Positions 22,801-33,722 of a stretch of 64,000 nt of DNA are shown here, one piece after another. This DNA is from Bagarius yarrelli. Taxonomy: Eukaryota > Chordata > Actinopteri > Siluriformes > Sisoridae. Made by a program: the position numbers and the translations under genes. Location of the stretch: contig VCAZ01000123.1 in the NCBI GenBank assembly GCA_005784505.1, positions 1,266,602 through 1,330,601 on the forward strand. Reading direction: 5' to 3'. The first letter of the stretch is position 1. Each line of letters opens with the position of its first letter. The notes beneath the pieces were generated by a model. The model worked only from the letters and a program-made list of their open reading frames with translations, did no database searches and had not been told where the DNA came from.

Positions 22801-25800
22801 AAATTTCCTCTTGAAGGTGAAGAGGACAAACAGGACACTGCGGCGCTGCCCTCATCACCGAACGCCTAGAAAACTGACAGTCCAGCATTTAGCCGGCTTT
22901 ACACTGCTGACTCGCTTGAGAGCGGATAAACCCTCAGAGGCAAAAGCATTTGGTTTGGGATGAAAAGATGACCTAACAAAAAATAAATAAAGAAAAAAAA
23001 GAAAAAAAGGTGCAGCAGCTGCAACTAATGTTGTAGTTTCCTCTTAGATCAGTGCTAAAATTAGTTTTAGTTAGTTTCTTTTTAAGGGTTTTCTTTTTAT
23101 TTGGGTTTTCCTCTTCCTGTTCCTCTAAAACCTGAGATATTTTCCTCTTCCCTTTCCTCTAAAACTAGAGACGTTTTCCTTTTTCCTTTTCTTCTGAAAC
23201 CCAAAACATTTTTCCTTTTCCTCTGAAACCGAGATGGCTTTCTCTTCCTTTCCTTCTTAAACCGAGACATTTTCCTCAACCTTTTCTTCTAAAACCGAGA
23301 CGTTTTCCCTTTTTCTTTTCTTCTTAAACCAAGACGTTTTTCCTTTTCCTTTTCCTCCAAAACCTGAGACGGTTTCCTCTTCCTTTTCTTCTGAAACCCG
23401 AGACATTTTTCTTTCTCTCTCACTCACATTTTCTCTCCTCTGCCTCTGTGTGTGGGTGTCTCTCTTTTTTTGTACATCAGTATGAGGTCCAGATAAAAGC
23501 CGCAGCAGCGTTTCAGCTCGATGCTGTCGCTTACATGCTCTCAGGGACGAGAGTTTTATTTCTATCTCCAGGCTGGTTCCTTCCATTAAGTCACGCCATC
23601 TGTTCGGTTCCTAAAACGCTTCTCCGCTTCGTCTTTGCACAAACAGGAGGTCCTTTTTTTCTGTTTTTTTTTTTTTTTTTTGTCATCCACGGCCTAGTCG
23701 AGCGTCTTTGGTTTAAATAGTTAATTGATGTTGCGTGCAACAGGGAACCCCTCCGGAGAGCACAAGCTGCCTCGAGCTCGAAATAGAGACGCAAATGTGT
23801 TTGAGGAGCAAAAATTATGCACTGAATTACAGCTTTGGATAAAAAAAATAAAATAAAATGCTGGAAGGAACTTTTACTGACAACAATTCCAGGTTGGGAC
23901 ACAGGTTCAGCTATGATACGGTGTCCCAGGACAGAGAAGCTTAAGGGCCCTGCTCAAGGGCCAAGCATTGAACCCAGATCCTGCGATGTGAGCTACAAAA
24001 ACCTTGGCTTAGTTCAAGCCAAGTGAACCTGAGTATCAAAATTATAATACTACAAAAATATTTAAATAAAGTTTGTGTGTAAACCTGCGTTTCCTATCGA
24101 AACCCTTACCAGAATAAGTTTCTGCAGGTACACATTGCCGTTGTTTAAGTATTCAGTTATCATTGTTAGCTATAAAGTAAGTTGCATTCAAGCTATCTTG
24201 AAAAAAAAAAGACATGGTGGTGGCAGTGTATTGACTTACGACTTTGTGACGGAGCTCGTAACTCAAATTACTCGTATGACAAATCAATTTTGCTCATTAA
24301 AATGAACTGAAATGCCATTAATTACCTTTTTAAATAGGAAAAATAAACTTATAAATAACGAATATTGTGTATAAAAAACAATCCAATAGGATGTACTGGA
24401 ATAAACCGGTTTTATTAAGTATAATGTACAGCATTTACCTTGGAGATCAGATGACTCCACTTGCTAACGCGCAGGTCTGACTAGCTATCGAGTGAGACAC
24501 GGGATGCTGGATGGATGTTATGGTGTTCACTGTGGCTTTCGCTACGCTAACTAGCGGTTGGGTGTCTAAATCTAGCTCGTAACCCGAATTTTAGCTTGCA
24601 AAAAATCGTCCGAGAGACGACTCGTATCTCAAAACACTTGTTAGTTGGAACACTCATAAGACAAGGTACCGCCTATATACGATCTAACCTTGCTTTCCGA
24701 ATGAGAAATGATGCTAAAGTGCTACATAAACAAACAGCTGTTTATATCCATGAGATAATAAATCAGCGCTTTGCGATCGCACAGACTTTCCCAACGGCGA
24801 TAAACACAAGCAGGCAGGAGCGTTAATTAATCGTCCAACTATGGCTTTTTGTCTCAGTCATTTTTCGAACATTCCCACCGCATTCCAGTGTCTCACAGCT
24901 AACACTAATATCGCCTGTAGCTTTTCTTTTGTTTGTTTTTATCGACTCGAACATTAGCAGATTTCAGTCGTTAGCAGCTGAAAGACGTTTTTTTTTGGTG
25001 TTGGAGTTTAAAAACGAGGCTTAAATAAAAAACGTGGAGGTTGTTTTGGCTGCGGTCCTGTTTTAACTCCAGCTCCATTTCTGATTTAGCAATAAAATGC
25101 TGGCTGATTGCTGGAGCCTGATGCGAATCTGATGATGGGGCTTTTCTTCTCCACCCGCGGCTGATTTGTGCTGATGAAGCCTTTCCCTTTGCACTCCTTG
25201 TTAACTTTACTCAGCTTTGACCTGCTGCTCTTTCTAACTTAGTTTTAGCAAATTACAGCTAACACTTTTTTTTGCAGAGTCTTTGAAGTGGATTACATCA
25301 CCATCCAGTTCACTTGATAGCCAATCACTGATCACCGTTGTTTACATTTAATGCGTTAAGCTGGCAGGTGGAAACCTCCTTATTTATAGTGACCTTCTTT
25401 ATACAACTGAGCAGATGAGGGTTAGGGGCCTTGTTTAGGGGCCTGAAAATGACAGGTTGATGTCGGTGCTGGGAATTAAACTCTCAACCTTTCTGTCAGT
25501 AGTCAAACATTCTGAGCTTACGGCCAATCACTGATCACTATCGTTTTCGAAAGCCAATCATTGGTGAGAATTCTTTTCAACAGCCTATCATTGATCATCA
25601 AGGTGATAAGAAAGTCAGTCATTTCTCATTAATGTTTGACAGCCCATCACTGATCACCTGTGTTTTTAACAGCCAATCGCTGGTTTTTATTGTTCTATAG
25701 TTCCCGCCTACACACTTTTAGCTTAAAAAGTGTGTTTCCTGTGTACATTTTTGGCCCGGCTTGTGACTTTAGCCTTACCCATCTGGTGGGATGTACGCCA

Positions 25801-26135
25801 TACACACACACACACACACACACACGGTTCCGCTTAATGGGCTGCTGCAGTCAGCTCTTTAGTAGTTCTATTAAATTAATGGTGCAGCTGCTGCATCGAG
25901 TGGCATATAATCACATTTCTGTTGAAGATCGTTAAGGTTACGGTGCTGTTGAATACCTACGTTGTCAAATAAGCCGCTGTAAGTGTGTGTGTGCGTGTGT
26001 GTGGTAGTCACTGTCGATCCTTAGTGGTTCACAGCTTCAGTAAGAAGGATCACATGGAGCCCAGTTTCTTCTGCAGTGAAGAGATTCCCCTCCTCTGCAG
26101 AGAGCTGGGAGTTTCCCTTCGTCCTTACATGAAGC

Positions 26136-26191
<56 letters not shown>

Positions 26192-26760
26192 AATAAGGGG
26201 ATCACTAAGGAACTGCAGGCACATGGATTTGGGTGTGTTTATGTATGTCAGGATCAAGAATCCAGGTTAATATTGATATCTTTTCCTGTTCTGAGATTAA
26301 TTTTTTTTAAAAAGATTTAACTTAAATAAAAGTGTTTTAACTAACACTAAACGTCTTGGTCAAGATTTTTCTGGCGCCCCCTAGTGTTGCATCATTCTAG
26401 AAAGACCAAAAAAGGCACAGTTTTTGTAGGGTTTTTTTTTATTTTTTTTTACTGTTCTGTTGTTTAAGGCGAAATGTTTCCTGCTGTGACCTCCAGTATC
26501 ACATTCCAGTGTTTCTTTAGTACGCTGTAGCTACCCCAAAGCCCCCAGCACACCCGAGTGTCCGTGATCGCCTATGCCCCCCCTGCATTCTCATGCAAAT
26601 GCTTTAAAATAAAACCCAGAAGCTGTGAGGGGATTGGCAGGTGAGAAAGAGAGGGAGAGAGATATAGAGAGAGAGCTATATAGAGAGAAGAAGAGACAGA
26701 AAAATGTAAAGAGAGGAGGAGAGAAATATAGAGCGGGAGATATAGAGAGAGAAGGAGAGG

Positions 26761-26791
<31 letters not shown>

Positions 26792-26803
26792 GTATAGAGA
26801 GAG

Positions 26804-26840
<37 letters not shown>

Positions 26841-28545
26841 AGATAAAGAGAGAGTGAGAGAGAGAGAGAGAGAGTTGAGAGGAATAGATAGAGAAAGAGA
26901 ACAACGCTTTTCCACCAGTGCATTTCTTTCCTCTAATCCTCTCCTGCACTTCATTTTATAACTCATTACCCAGAAAGAAAAAGAGCAGTGATGATTCCAT
27001 AAATAAATAAATAAGGAAAACTGTCTATCAATGATTTCACTTATTAGATAAGATTATTACTCATAAATGTATCAATTTCATGAATAGTTAATTTATTCCT
27101 GCATGAAAAAAATAGCTCATGATCTTGTTTCTTTGTCCTTTTGTGTTTATTATTAAATAAAATCAGCACTTCCTGTTTCTTCTCAAACACCATACACATA
27201 TTTCACTGTAAATTAACTCACACACACACAAAAAAAATCACAGTTGACACAGTACCACAAACAACCACAAAGACTCGATAACAACAGCAGTGTTCTTGAT
27301 TACCCGGCTGTTACACCAAACACTCGCATCTGCATCACGTTTCATAGTAACACATTTACAGTTTACTGAAGTTCTCCTCAGTGGGGGACGTGTTCTACCG
27401 TCTTAATTCAAATCAGTAATAAAGTTTGATAAAAAAAACTCATCTAAACTTAATCCACACCATTAATAATAATGTGTTTTATTCTCTTTTTTTGGGGGGG
27501 TTACAGAGATCAGGATCCGGAGCACCAGCTGGACTCAGCAAACCCTCAGGGGTTGAAGGTACGACCCTTATATAATAACTCACTTATCACCACTTTCATT
27601 TAGGAGCCCCCGTCATGAATTCGGATGCTGGACAGCTGAAAGAGTTGATTTTTTACTATTAAACGTAACGTGACGTGATCCATCTGGAGATTCGGCTCCT
27701 GCACAGAGACACCGAGAGCCTGGAATCAACAATACTCAGGTTTAAACATGTCCTCCGGTGATCGTTACACACTTTCAGGTGTATTAAACACTGTTTATTA
27801 GTTTATTGAATATAATCCTACATATTGTTTTACACACACACAGAAGTGTAACGTAATTAAGTAATAATACTCATGTACGAATCTTTAATCAAAAACAGGT
27901 GATGTATCGTTCATGAACGATTCGTTCATTTTAAATGAATCTTTAATATGACTCAGAAACAGCGAGTCAACATGAAGAGCGGTTCATTCATTTGTTGTTG
28001 CCCGCACAGGCGCAGCATCTTACTTTTTGTTCAACGGGTCTTCAGAACCGAGTCGTTCGCTTGTTCATCACATGACCATTTTCTGAATCGGTAGCTTACA
28101 GTCACGTTTACACGTTCGCTTTAGATTAAACGGAGATTTTTGGAAGAAAACTTTTAACAAGTCGGTTAAATTGTTTAATTGTGACTAATATATTTAGATG
28201 AACAAAATGTAGGCCGTCTATATAGAAATTAAAAATGTTGTTTTCCCAATTTATTATTATTTTTATTATTATACTTATAAAAACTTAAAAACTTGCCAAA
28301 AATTAAAAGAACAAAAAATAAAAAAAAATAAAAAGTTAAAATTGAACACAGTCTTGCTAAAACAGTAAAACTTCTGCATAAAACCACTAAATAAAACCCA
28401 AATATCGACAGATGACTCCAAGAAGGACGTCCCTCCTGAGGACTTCGACATCGACATGGACGCCCCCGAAACGGAGAAGGCCGCCGTCGCCATTCAGTCG
28501 CACTTCAGAAAGTACCAGAAGAAGAAGCAGGACCCAAAACCGTAG
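18136..28545 (+). CDS. pcp4: PCP4 (PEP-19), whole coding span, 3 exons
   Basis: Exons 18136-18144, 27507-27558 and 28412-28545 join to 195 nt, 64 residues plus stop (human PCP4 has 62). The protein starts MSER, has a low-complexity Gly/Ser/Ala-rich N-terminus, an acidic stretch EDFDIDMDAPETEK (residues 30-43) and a calmodulin-binding IQ motif AAVAIQSHFRKYQKKK (residues 44-59). This acidic-plus-IQ arrangement is the hallmark of PCP4, a small cytosolic protein, mainly neuronal, that speeds calcium exchange at the C-lobe of calmodulin. The tiny 3-codon first exon followed by a long intron fits the family. PCP4L1 is the main alternative, but the place between IGSF5 and DSCAM decides for PCP4. Confidence 0.95.
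18666..18734 (+). repeat. (GA)n microsatellite
   Basis: A long GA dinucleotide run with one GAAA interruption near its end. It lies in PCP4 intron 1. Confidence 0.9.
19070..19230 (+). repeat. Dispersed repeat C, copy 1
   Basis: It shares GATGTAATAGTATGTTTGGTG and a GGGCCCAAAATTGCTAGCAGC-like end with 39405-39525 in DSCAM intronic DNA. The family is not recognised. Confidence 0.6.
19854..19888 (+). repeat. (GT)n microsatellite
   Basis: A pure GT run in PCP4 intron 1. Confidence 0.9.
20116..20230. repeat. Imperfect inverted repeat, arms about 48 bases
   Basis: The left arm (20116-20163) and right arm (20182-20230) are near reverse complements. CAGGGTATCAAAATGTTTC pairs with the region ending CAAAACTTTTTGATACCTG, and CAGATGGCAGCACA pairs with TGTGTGCTGCCATCAG. 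A loop of about 18 bases separates them. It could be a fold-back MITE or a decayed palindrome. Confidence 0.75.
21730..21757 (+). repeat. (CT)n microsatellite
   Basis: A short pure CT run in PCP4 intron 1. Confidence 0.85.
23095..23415. repeat. Minisatellite with unit of about 40 bases
   Basis: Seven or eight diverged units are built on AAACC-GAGAC-TTTTCCT followed by a pyrimidine stretch. On the minus strand the array reads as a Lys/Arg/Glu-rich frame because the unit is purine-rich, so that frame is not evidence of a gene. Confidence 0.75.
23880..24000 (-). repeat. Degenerate SINE-like fragment (family B)
   Basis: It contains TTAAGGGCCCTGCTCAAGGGC and GCATTGAACCCAGATCCTG, matching the body of the tRNA-SINE copies elsewhere. 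The ends are not preserved. Confidence 0.5.
24453..24568 (+). repeat. Dispersed repeat D, copy 2
   Basis: This is the second copy of the block seen at 15795-15910. It lies inside a longer unrecognised element-like segment, about 24210-24680, marked by GCTCGTAACTCAAATTACTCG on the left and CGACTCGTATCTCAAAACAC on the right. Confidence 0.7.
25400..25520 (-). repeat. Degenerate SINE-like fragment (family B)
   Basis: Strings such as TATACAACTGAGCAG, AGGGTTAGGGGCCTTGTTTAG and GGTGCTGGGAATTAAACTC match the body of family B. It is strongly decayed. Confidence 0.5.
26138..26188 (+). repeat. (GT)n-(GA)n compound microsatellite
   Basis: A GT run passes directly into a GA run. Both strands give spurious open frames. 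Confidence 0.9.
26640..26890 (+). repeat. GA-rich low-complexity block
   Basis: About 250 bases of imperfect GAGA with ATA interruptions. The Ser/Leu-rich and Glu/Arg-rich frames across it are artefacts. Confidence 0.85.
27507..27558 (+). CDS. pcp4: PCP4 exon 2
   Basis: After TTACAG, this 52-nt exon codes for RSGSGAPAGLSKPSGVE, aligning with the variable N-terminal part of PCP4. It ends at GTACGA in phase 1. Confidence 0.88.
27559..28411 (+). other. PCP4 intron 2
   Basis: This is 853 bases of AT-rich intron. I see no further feature apart from A-rich stretches near 28300-28345. Confidence 0.75.
28412..28545 (+). CDS. pcp4: PCP4 exon 3: acidic stretch and IQ motif
   Basis: This 134-nt exon begins with the second base of an Asp codon and codes DDSKKDVPPEDFDIDMDAPE then TEKAAVAIQSHFRKYQKKKQ and DPKP, ending in TAG at 28543-28545. 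The IQ core (I48, Q49, F52, R53) is intact. Confidence 0.95.
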
Positions 28546-28586
28546 GCCGGGTCGGCTGAACGCAACCCTGAGCTGTTTGCATGTTT

Positions 28587-28592
28587 AATAAA
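28587..28592 (+). terminator. Candidate PCP4 poly(A) signal
   Basis: AATAAA lies 42 bases after the stop codon. A second AATAAA at 29118-29123 would give a 3' UTR of about 600 bases with the (TGTC)n repeat inside it. I cannot tell which is used. Confidence 0.4.
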
Positions 28593-28718
28593 GCGCACCG
28601 TCATGAACTTAAGGGTAGGGGTGGTGGTGGTGGTGATAGTGGAGGAAAAAGAAACTTGAAGAGAAATATCATTACATTATGTTCATCTGTCTGGAACGAA
28701 ACCTTTCCCTCCTGCCCC

Positions 28719-28720
<2 letters not shown>

Positions 28721-28773
<53 letters not shown>
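28721..28773 (+). repeat. (TGTC)n microsatellite
   Basis: About 13 tetranucleotide units just after PCP4, possibly in its 3' UTR. Confidence 0.9.
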
Positions 28774-29589
28774 TTTTCTAAACAGAATTTCTTCACATCT
28801 TGATTCTTCATCTGAGCCATATTGCAAAAAAAATTTTTTTAAATATTTCACTCTTTGTGTTTGAAATGATGTGTTTCGGTTCATAAACCCAGAGCAAAAA
28901 CAAAAATACAGAGAATAATTTACGGTGTATCTAGAAATCTGGCTTTCTTATGATGACAGCTATGGAAACCATCGCATCCTTTTCACTGGTTAGTGTGTTT
29001 ATTCGTTTCATCGCCGTGTCATTTGCTGTAACCTTCATTGTCACAAGAAAAAAAGAGAGTTTTATCAGCTTTGTGCCATGTGCTACACTGTACTGTTCTC
29101 AACACTAAAATGCAGCTAATAAATATTAAAGCGCCCCCCCCCGGTTGCCATGTCATGCATTTCTACTGTATTTTCCTTTTTGTTAGTTTTCTTAAACATT
29201 AAATCTAATTTCTGAGTCTTATAAGCTTTGACTAATCAACCCAATCATTTTAAAAGACAATGAATTAAAGACAGACATTAGAGTAGAAATGATTTTTTTC
29301 AAGTCATAGATAAATTCTAGTCCAACACCAGACATAAAAAGAACAGACAGCATAATGTCTAACCCTGTCGAAGGATTAGAGTGAACAAAGATTACATAAA
29401 GTCTTTTCTTGATCCAAGAAGTCAAGGTTGGAGATGTAGTAACACCATGTGTCCACTAGGGGCACAATCGGCATTTCAGTTTTATTATTATTTACTCACG
29501 GTTTTAATCTTCCATTTCCAGTATTGTAAAAATTGTCGCTTTCCAACTTCATGCTCACCTCTCCAAAAAATACTAATGATCTTTTAATA

Positions 29590-29880
29590 GCTGCTGACAA
29601 TGGGCTTTTAAGTCTTCTTATTTATTACACCTGAGCGCAGCTTTTGATACAATCTTGCACACCATTCTCATTGATAGATTAAGTGCAGTTGGTATTTCTC
29701 ACATTCCACTTCATTGGTTAACACCATTTACTATTATTCCACTGTTTCTACAGGTGTTCCCCAGGGATCTGTCCTGGGCCCCTTTCCTATTTATTATTCA
29801 CCTCTTTCCGATTGGTCACATTCACTTTCACTGTTATGCAGATGACATCCAGCTTGAGTTACATAGATTAATTTTTTAAA
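29590..29880 (+). mobile_element. Degenerate LINE reverse-transcriptase fragment
   Basis: Read across frames, it shows TGVPQGSVLGP, then FLFIIHLFPIG, then HFHCYADDIQLEL. These are the conserved RT block and the YADD catalytic motif of non-LTR retrotransposons of the CR1/L2/Rex1 kind. At least one frameshift separates the blocks, so it is a dead fragment. Confidence 0.8.
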
Positions 29881-29965
29881 TTCACATTTTTTAAATAAAA
29901 ACCTCCAAAGAAGCTTCTAATAGAAAACAAATCAACTGGAAAGTTTTTTAGAACAGAATTTATTT

Positions 29966-29986
29966 GGGGGGGGGGGGGGGGGGGGG
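29966..29986 (+). repeat. Homopolymer G run
   Basis: About 21 consecutive G. It could form a G-quadruplex and is also a likely place for sequencing length error. Confidence 0.9.
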
Positions 29987-30597
29987 TTTGGTGATTTTTT
30001 TGGCACCAGTAGAAAGGTTTGCTGTGATACATTTTTTCTATTGCAAGATGTAAATGAGGGTAGAAGATGTTCAAGTCTTCTGACGTAGGTTTAAGAGTGA
30101 CGGTGCAGGCTTTAGAAATGGAAGAACATAAGAGGAGACAAAAGAATAGTGAGGGAACTCCTCATATTTTTAAAGACTGGTTAGGCTGACAAAATAAAAC
30201 CAGCTGAGTCTTAATCGAACGTGCAGGACTAAGCAAGAAGTGAGTGGAGACAATCCCTTAACCTGAGGCAGGAAAAGGTGGGACTAATTAAAAGTAATTT
30301 AGAAACGAATCAACTGGCTAACCTTTTATAACACCTACCTGAGAGACAAAAAGCACAGTGGAACAGGAAGAAATCCATATTTATCAGAGAAAAATACTTC
30401 AAAATTGTCAGGACCTCCCAAACCTTTGGTTTTGTTAACTTCTTGGCACAGAAACATATTCCATACTTGGTCAATGTTTCTTTTGACCAATCAGAATGAA
30501 GCATTTCTTAGATATAAGCTATATTTATCTAGGATACGGTAAAATATTTAAAGCAGTTATGTAAAAATGACAAGAATTGCACTATTTGATGCCGACC

Positions 30598-31335
30598 TTC
30601 AAGGGGCAGTTCACCCAAAAATGAAAATTCGGTCATTAATTACTCACCCTGGTGCGGTTCCAAACTTGTAAGTTCTTCTTTCGTTGTCGAAACACAATGT
30701 AGGATATTTTTTAAGAAAATATGATGGATTTTTGTTCCTCCCATAGACAGCAAGGGAACTACCAGAAAAGTAAACAAGATGATCGAAACAGTAGTTTATG
30801 TGACATCAGTGGTTCAACTGTCGTATTACGAAGATACGACTATATGACATTTTTGCGCAAAGAAATAAAAAATAACGACTTAATTCCACATTTTCATATC
30901 TACTGTGTTGCCTTCTTCTTCTTTTTTAGATGTTTGATGGCGGTCGGCTAACCCGCTTTCGGTGCATATGCCGCCCCCTACTGGGATGGAGTTTGAGGCG
31001 TTGATGTTGAGTGAAACAAAGCAAAAACAGAAAACAAAAAAAAAAAAAAATTAAATAAACAGAAAAATAAAGTGACATTTTCTTTCTTAAATCCTGTTTA
31101 ATCATTCTGTATCTTTTAGATATTTAACACTATAGTACCAAACTACTGTATATTTTATGCTAATATTCTTAATTTTTTTATCTTATAATCTTTACATTTT
31201 GTTGAAAAATTTTTAACTGTTTTAAGTTACTTACATCTGACACAACATCCACATTTATGCTTTCTGACTAATGACGTTCAGAGAACAACACCAGGGTGGG
31301 TGATTAATGATTCATTTTGGATGAACTATCCCCTG
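30598..31335. mobile_element. MITE with terminal inverted repeats of about 45 bases
   Basis: The left end AAGGGGCAGTTCACCCAAAA through ATTACTCACCCTGGTG is mirrored at the right end by CACCAGGGTGGGTGATTAATG through GGATGAACTATCCCCT. This TIR type is very abundant in cyprinid and other otophysan genomes. The inside has no transposase and may carry a nested piece near 30905-31010. Confidence 0.8.
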
Positions 31336-31439
31336 CTAGGGGGTTCTAGTGGACACATGGAGCCTAGAGAAATGACTCAGTTTTGAAGAGTGTTGTCTTT
31401 GTCAAAAATGTATATAAATTATCCCATATCCCATCTTAA

Positions 31440-31625
31440 AAGGTTGGGGTCAAAGCACAGGGTCATCTATAATACAGCACCCCTGGAGAGGGAAGGGTTA
31501 AGGGTCTTGTTCAGGGACCCAGCGGTGGTTGACTAGCGCTGGTAGGGCTTAAAATCTGGTTTTTTTCGGTCTTCCATTTAACATCTTAGCGCCTTGACTA
31601 TTTGAGCCACCACTGCCCCCAGGCA
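31440..31625 (-). repeat. SINE-like repeat, family B relative
   Basis: It contains GGTCAAAGCACAGGGTCATC, ACAGCACCCCTGGAG, GGGTTAAGGGTCTTGTTCAGG and TTTGAGCCACCACTGCCCCC. The last is the complement of a tRNA-like head. It resembles 33548-33722. Confidence 0.65.
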
Positions 31626-32394
31626 GGGTGGGTCCTGGCCCACATCGCCCTTCGCAGAGCCGGGCAGGATCCTAATTACATAAATTTCAACAATTCCTTA
31701 CCTGCTGCCTATGTGCATAGATCAAAATATCAAACACGTTAAACAGCGCCTCTATGTGGGACATTGGACAATTATTTTTTTAAAGGATGCTGTTGAAAAT
31801 GTCCTGTGATGTTTTCTCTTTACTATTGAGACACTATCGGATTTATCGAGTTAAAGAAAAGCTACCGCTTACAAGTAGTAGTGAATATTAAAAGGTGACT
31901 CTGGTAGCCCTGGTAATCATTTTATTTAGATAAAGTAACATTTTCTCTAACATTTTGTTAGTTTATTTACTAAGTGACTCCTCGATGTGATGTTCCAATG
32001 TGGTGTAATTAAAAGAAATAAAACAGGCGTAAAATTCCCAGATGTCTTTAGTTGACAGCGTGGCAATTCTCGGAGAATCTAAAGTTCCTGATGTGGTGTT
32101 TATTTACTAAATCAGTTAATGGCGGAAAGGAGTGACAGCGTGTAAATCTCCTCCGACCCGCTTAATTTGCCATGCTTTTCTGAAGGGGGCGATGGAAATG
32201 CACGTGTCACACAGAGTTATACATTTCCTCATTATGCTGACGTTTGTGATTTAGGAGCACGAAACCAAACACGATGGCGAGAGAAGACCGACGGAGAGGA
32301 CGCAGTGCGGAGAGCTTCTCAATCGGTAAGCCAGCGTGAGGAGCAGGACTAATCTTCAATCTTAGAACCCTCATTATGAGGGGTCTGACTTTTA

Positions 32395-32609
32395 ATACAG
32401 AAAGAAAGAAAAAGAAAGAAAGAAAGAAAGAAAGAAAAAGGAAAGAAAGAAAGAAAAAGAGGAAAAACAGAATGAATGAATAAACCAATAAAAAAGGAAA
32501 GAAAGAAAAAAAAGAAAAAAAGGATAAAAGAAGGAAGACAAAATAGACAGACAGACAGATAGATAGACAGATAGATAGATAGAAAAAGAAAGAAAAAATA
32601 TATTAAGAC

Positions 32610-32647
<38 letters not shown>

Positions 32648-32725
32648 AAGGAGAAAAGAAGGAAGACAAAATAGACAGACAGACAGATATAAAAAGAAAA
32701 AGAAAAAAATATATAGAAAAACAAA

Positions 32726-32774
<49 letters not shown>

Positions 32775-32775
32775 G
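32395..32775 (+). repeat. Compound GAAA/GATA/GACA/GA simple repeat
   Basis: About 380 bases of purine-rich tetranucleotide repeats. The reverse strand gives long Phe/Ser/Leu-rich frames that are artefacts. Confidence 0.9.
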
Positions 32776-33039
32776 GAAGTATTTGGTACAATAATTATTT
32801 ACAGAAGGTTAAATTAACTCCTGGTTCTAGAACTCCTGGAACTCCTGAAAGTCCTGGTGTTTTAGCTGCTGCCAGATCCTGACGTCTGGGGAGGAGGACA
32901 CAGTATATTTTTATGCAAATGAAATGGAGAGAAAATAAAAATTAGTAAGTGAGTGAGTGAGTTTATTTAACTTCAGTGTGAAACATTTATAAATATAATG
33001 CACCAGATAATCCTAATCTATTATATATGATATAATCTG

Positions 33040-33385
33040 GCTGTATACATACACTATAAGACCAATAGTTTGTGAACACTTTACCAGCCCCCTAAAATCA
33101 GTGTATCTTCCACCAACACTCACGCAGTTCTCCGGAACGTCTTTGTATGTTTATATCATTCCATTCCTTTACTAAAACTGAGACTCGAACCCTGTTCCTG
33201 TATGACAATACCCCTGTGCACAAAGCCCCTGAGCTTCATACAGACATGCTGAGTTCTGATTATAGAGGAAAAACTCTCATTTCCAGCACAGAGCCCTAAC
33301 CCCACTGTGGAATGAACCGGAACCCCGACTGTACCCAGGATCTCATTAATACTATTAGAAATGATCACACACAGTCATACAACAC
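33040..33385 (-). mobile_element. Decayed non-autonomous DNA transposon
   Basis: It begins TACACTATAAGACCAATAG then TTTGTGAACAC, and includes ACAATACCCCTGTGCACAAAG. This resembles a common fish element whose end reads TACACTATATGGCCAAAAG. A related end (GGGTGTCCACAAACCTTATAG) lies at 33727-33752. A second copy in the other orientation lies near 38175-38490. Confidence 0.55.
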
Positions 33386-33547
33386 AATCTGTTAGAGAGT
33401 CTTTCCAGATGTATGGTGGTGATTATAGGAGAAAACCGAAACTACATCTGGAATAGGATGTTCGAAAAAACACAGATGGATGTCATGGTTAAGTGTCTCA
33501 CTCAGTCTTCAAAACGTAAAGTGTAATGTTTCTTCACATATCCCAGC

Positions 33548-33722
33548 ATGGCTAGTCGGGGTCAGAGCACAGGGTCAGCCATGACACTGATTCCATTCAG
33601 CACAGGGTGGGTTAAGGAAGGGCTTTGCTCATGGGACCAACAGTCGCAAATTAGCAGCACTTGGGCTTGAACCCTGATCTTCTTACCAACAACTCAACCA
33701 TTTGAAGCCACCACCGCCCCTT
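33548..33722 (-). repeat. SINE-like repeat, family B relative
   Basis: It holds GGTCAGAGCACAGGGTCAGCC, GGGTTAAGGAAGGGCTTTGCTC, GGGCTTGAACCCTGATCTTC and AACCATTTGAAGCCACCACC, and is parallel to 31440-31625. Confidence 0.65.

Larger units (their letters stand above)
18145..27506 (+). other. PCP4 intron 1 (9.4 kb)
   Basis: This long intron has no other recognisable exon. It holds GA, GT and CT microsatellites, two dispersed repeats seen elsewhere in the window (19070-19230 and 24453-24568), a strong inverted repeat (20116-20230), an A/G-C/T minisatellite (23095-23415), SINE-like fragments near 23880-24000 and 25400-25520, and a long GA-rich block (26640-26890). Short frames inside these repeats are not genes. 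Confidence 0.7.

Noticed and set aside
23097..23586. Minus-strand KRKR-rich frames
   Set aside because: They are produced by a purine-rich minisatellite.
26572..26966. Overlapping Ser/Leu-rich minus-strand frames
   Set aside because: They are products of the GA-rich block.
28721..28773. Direct repeats that might suggest a CRISPR array
   Set aside because: They are contiguous tetranucleotides with no spacers, in a vertebrate genome. None of the repeat arrays in the window has a repeat-spacer layout.
32207..32791. Overlapping Phe/Leu/Ser-rich minus-strand frames
   Set aside because: They are products of the GAAA/GATA repeat.
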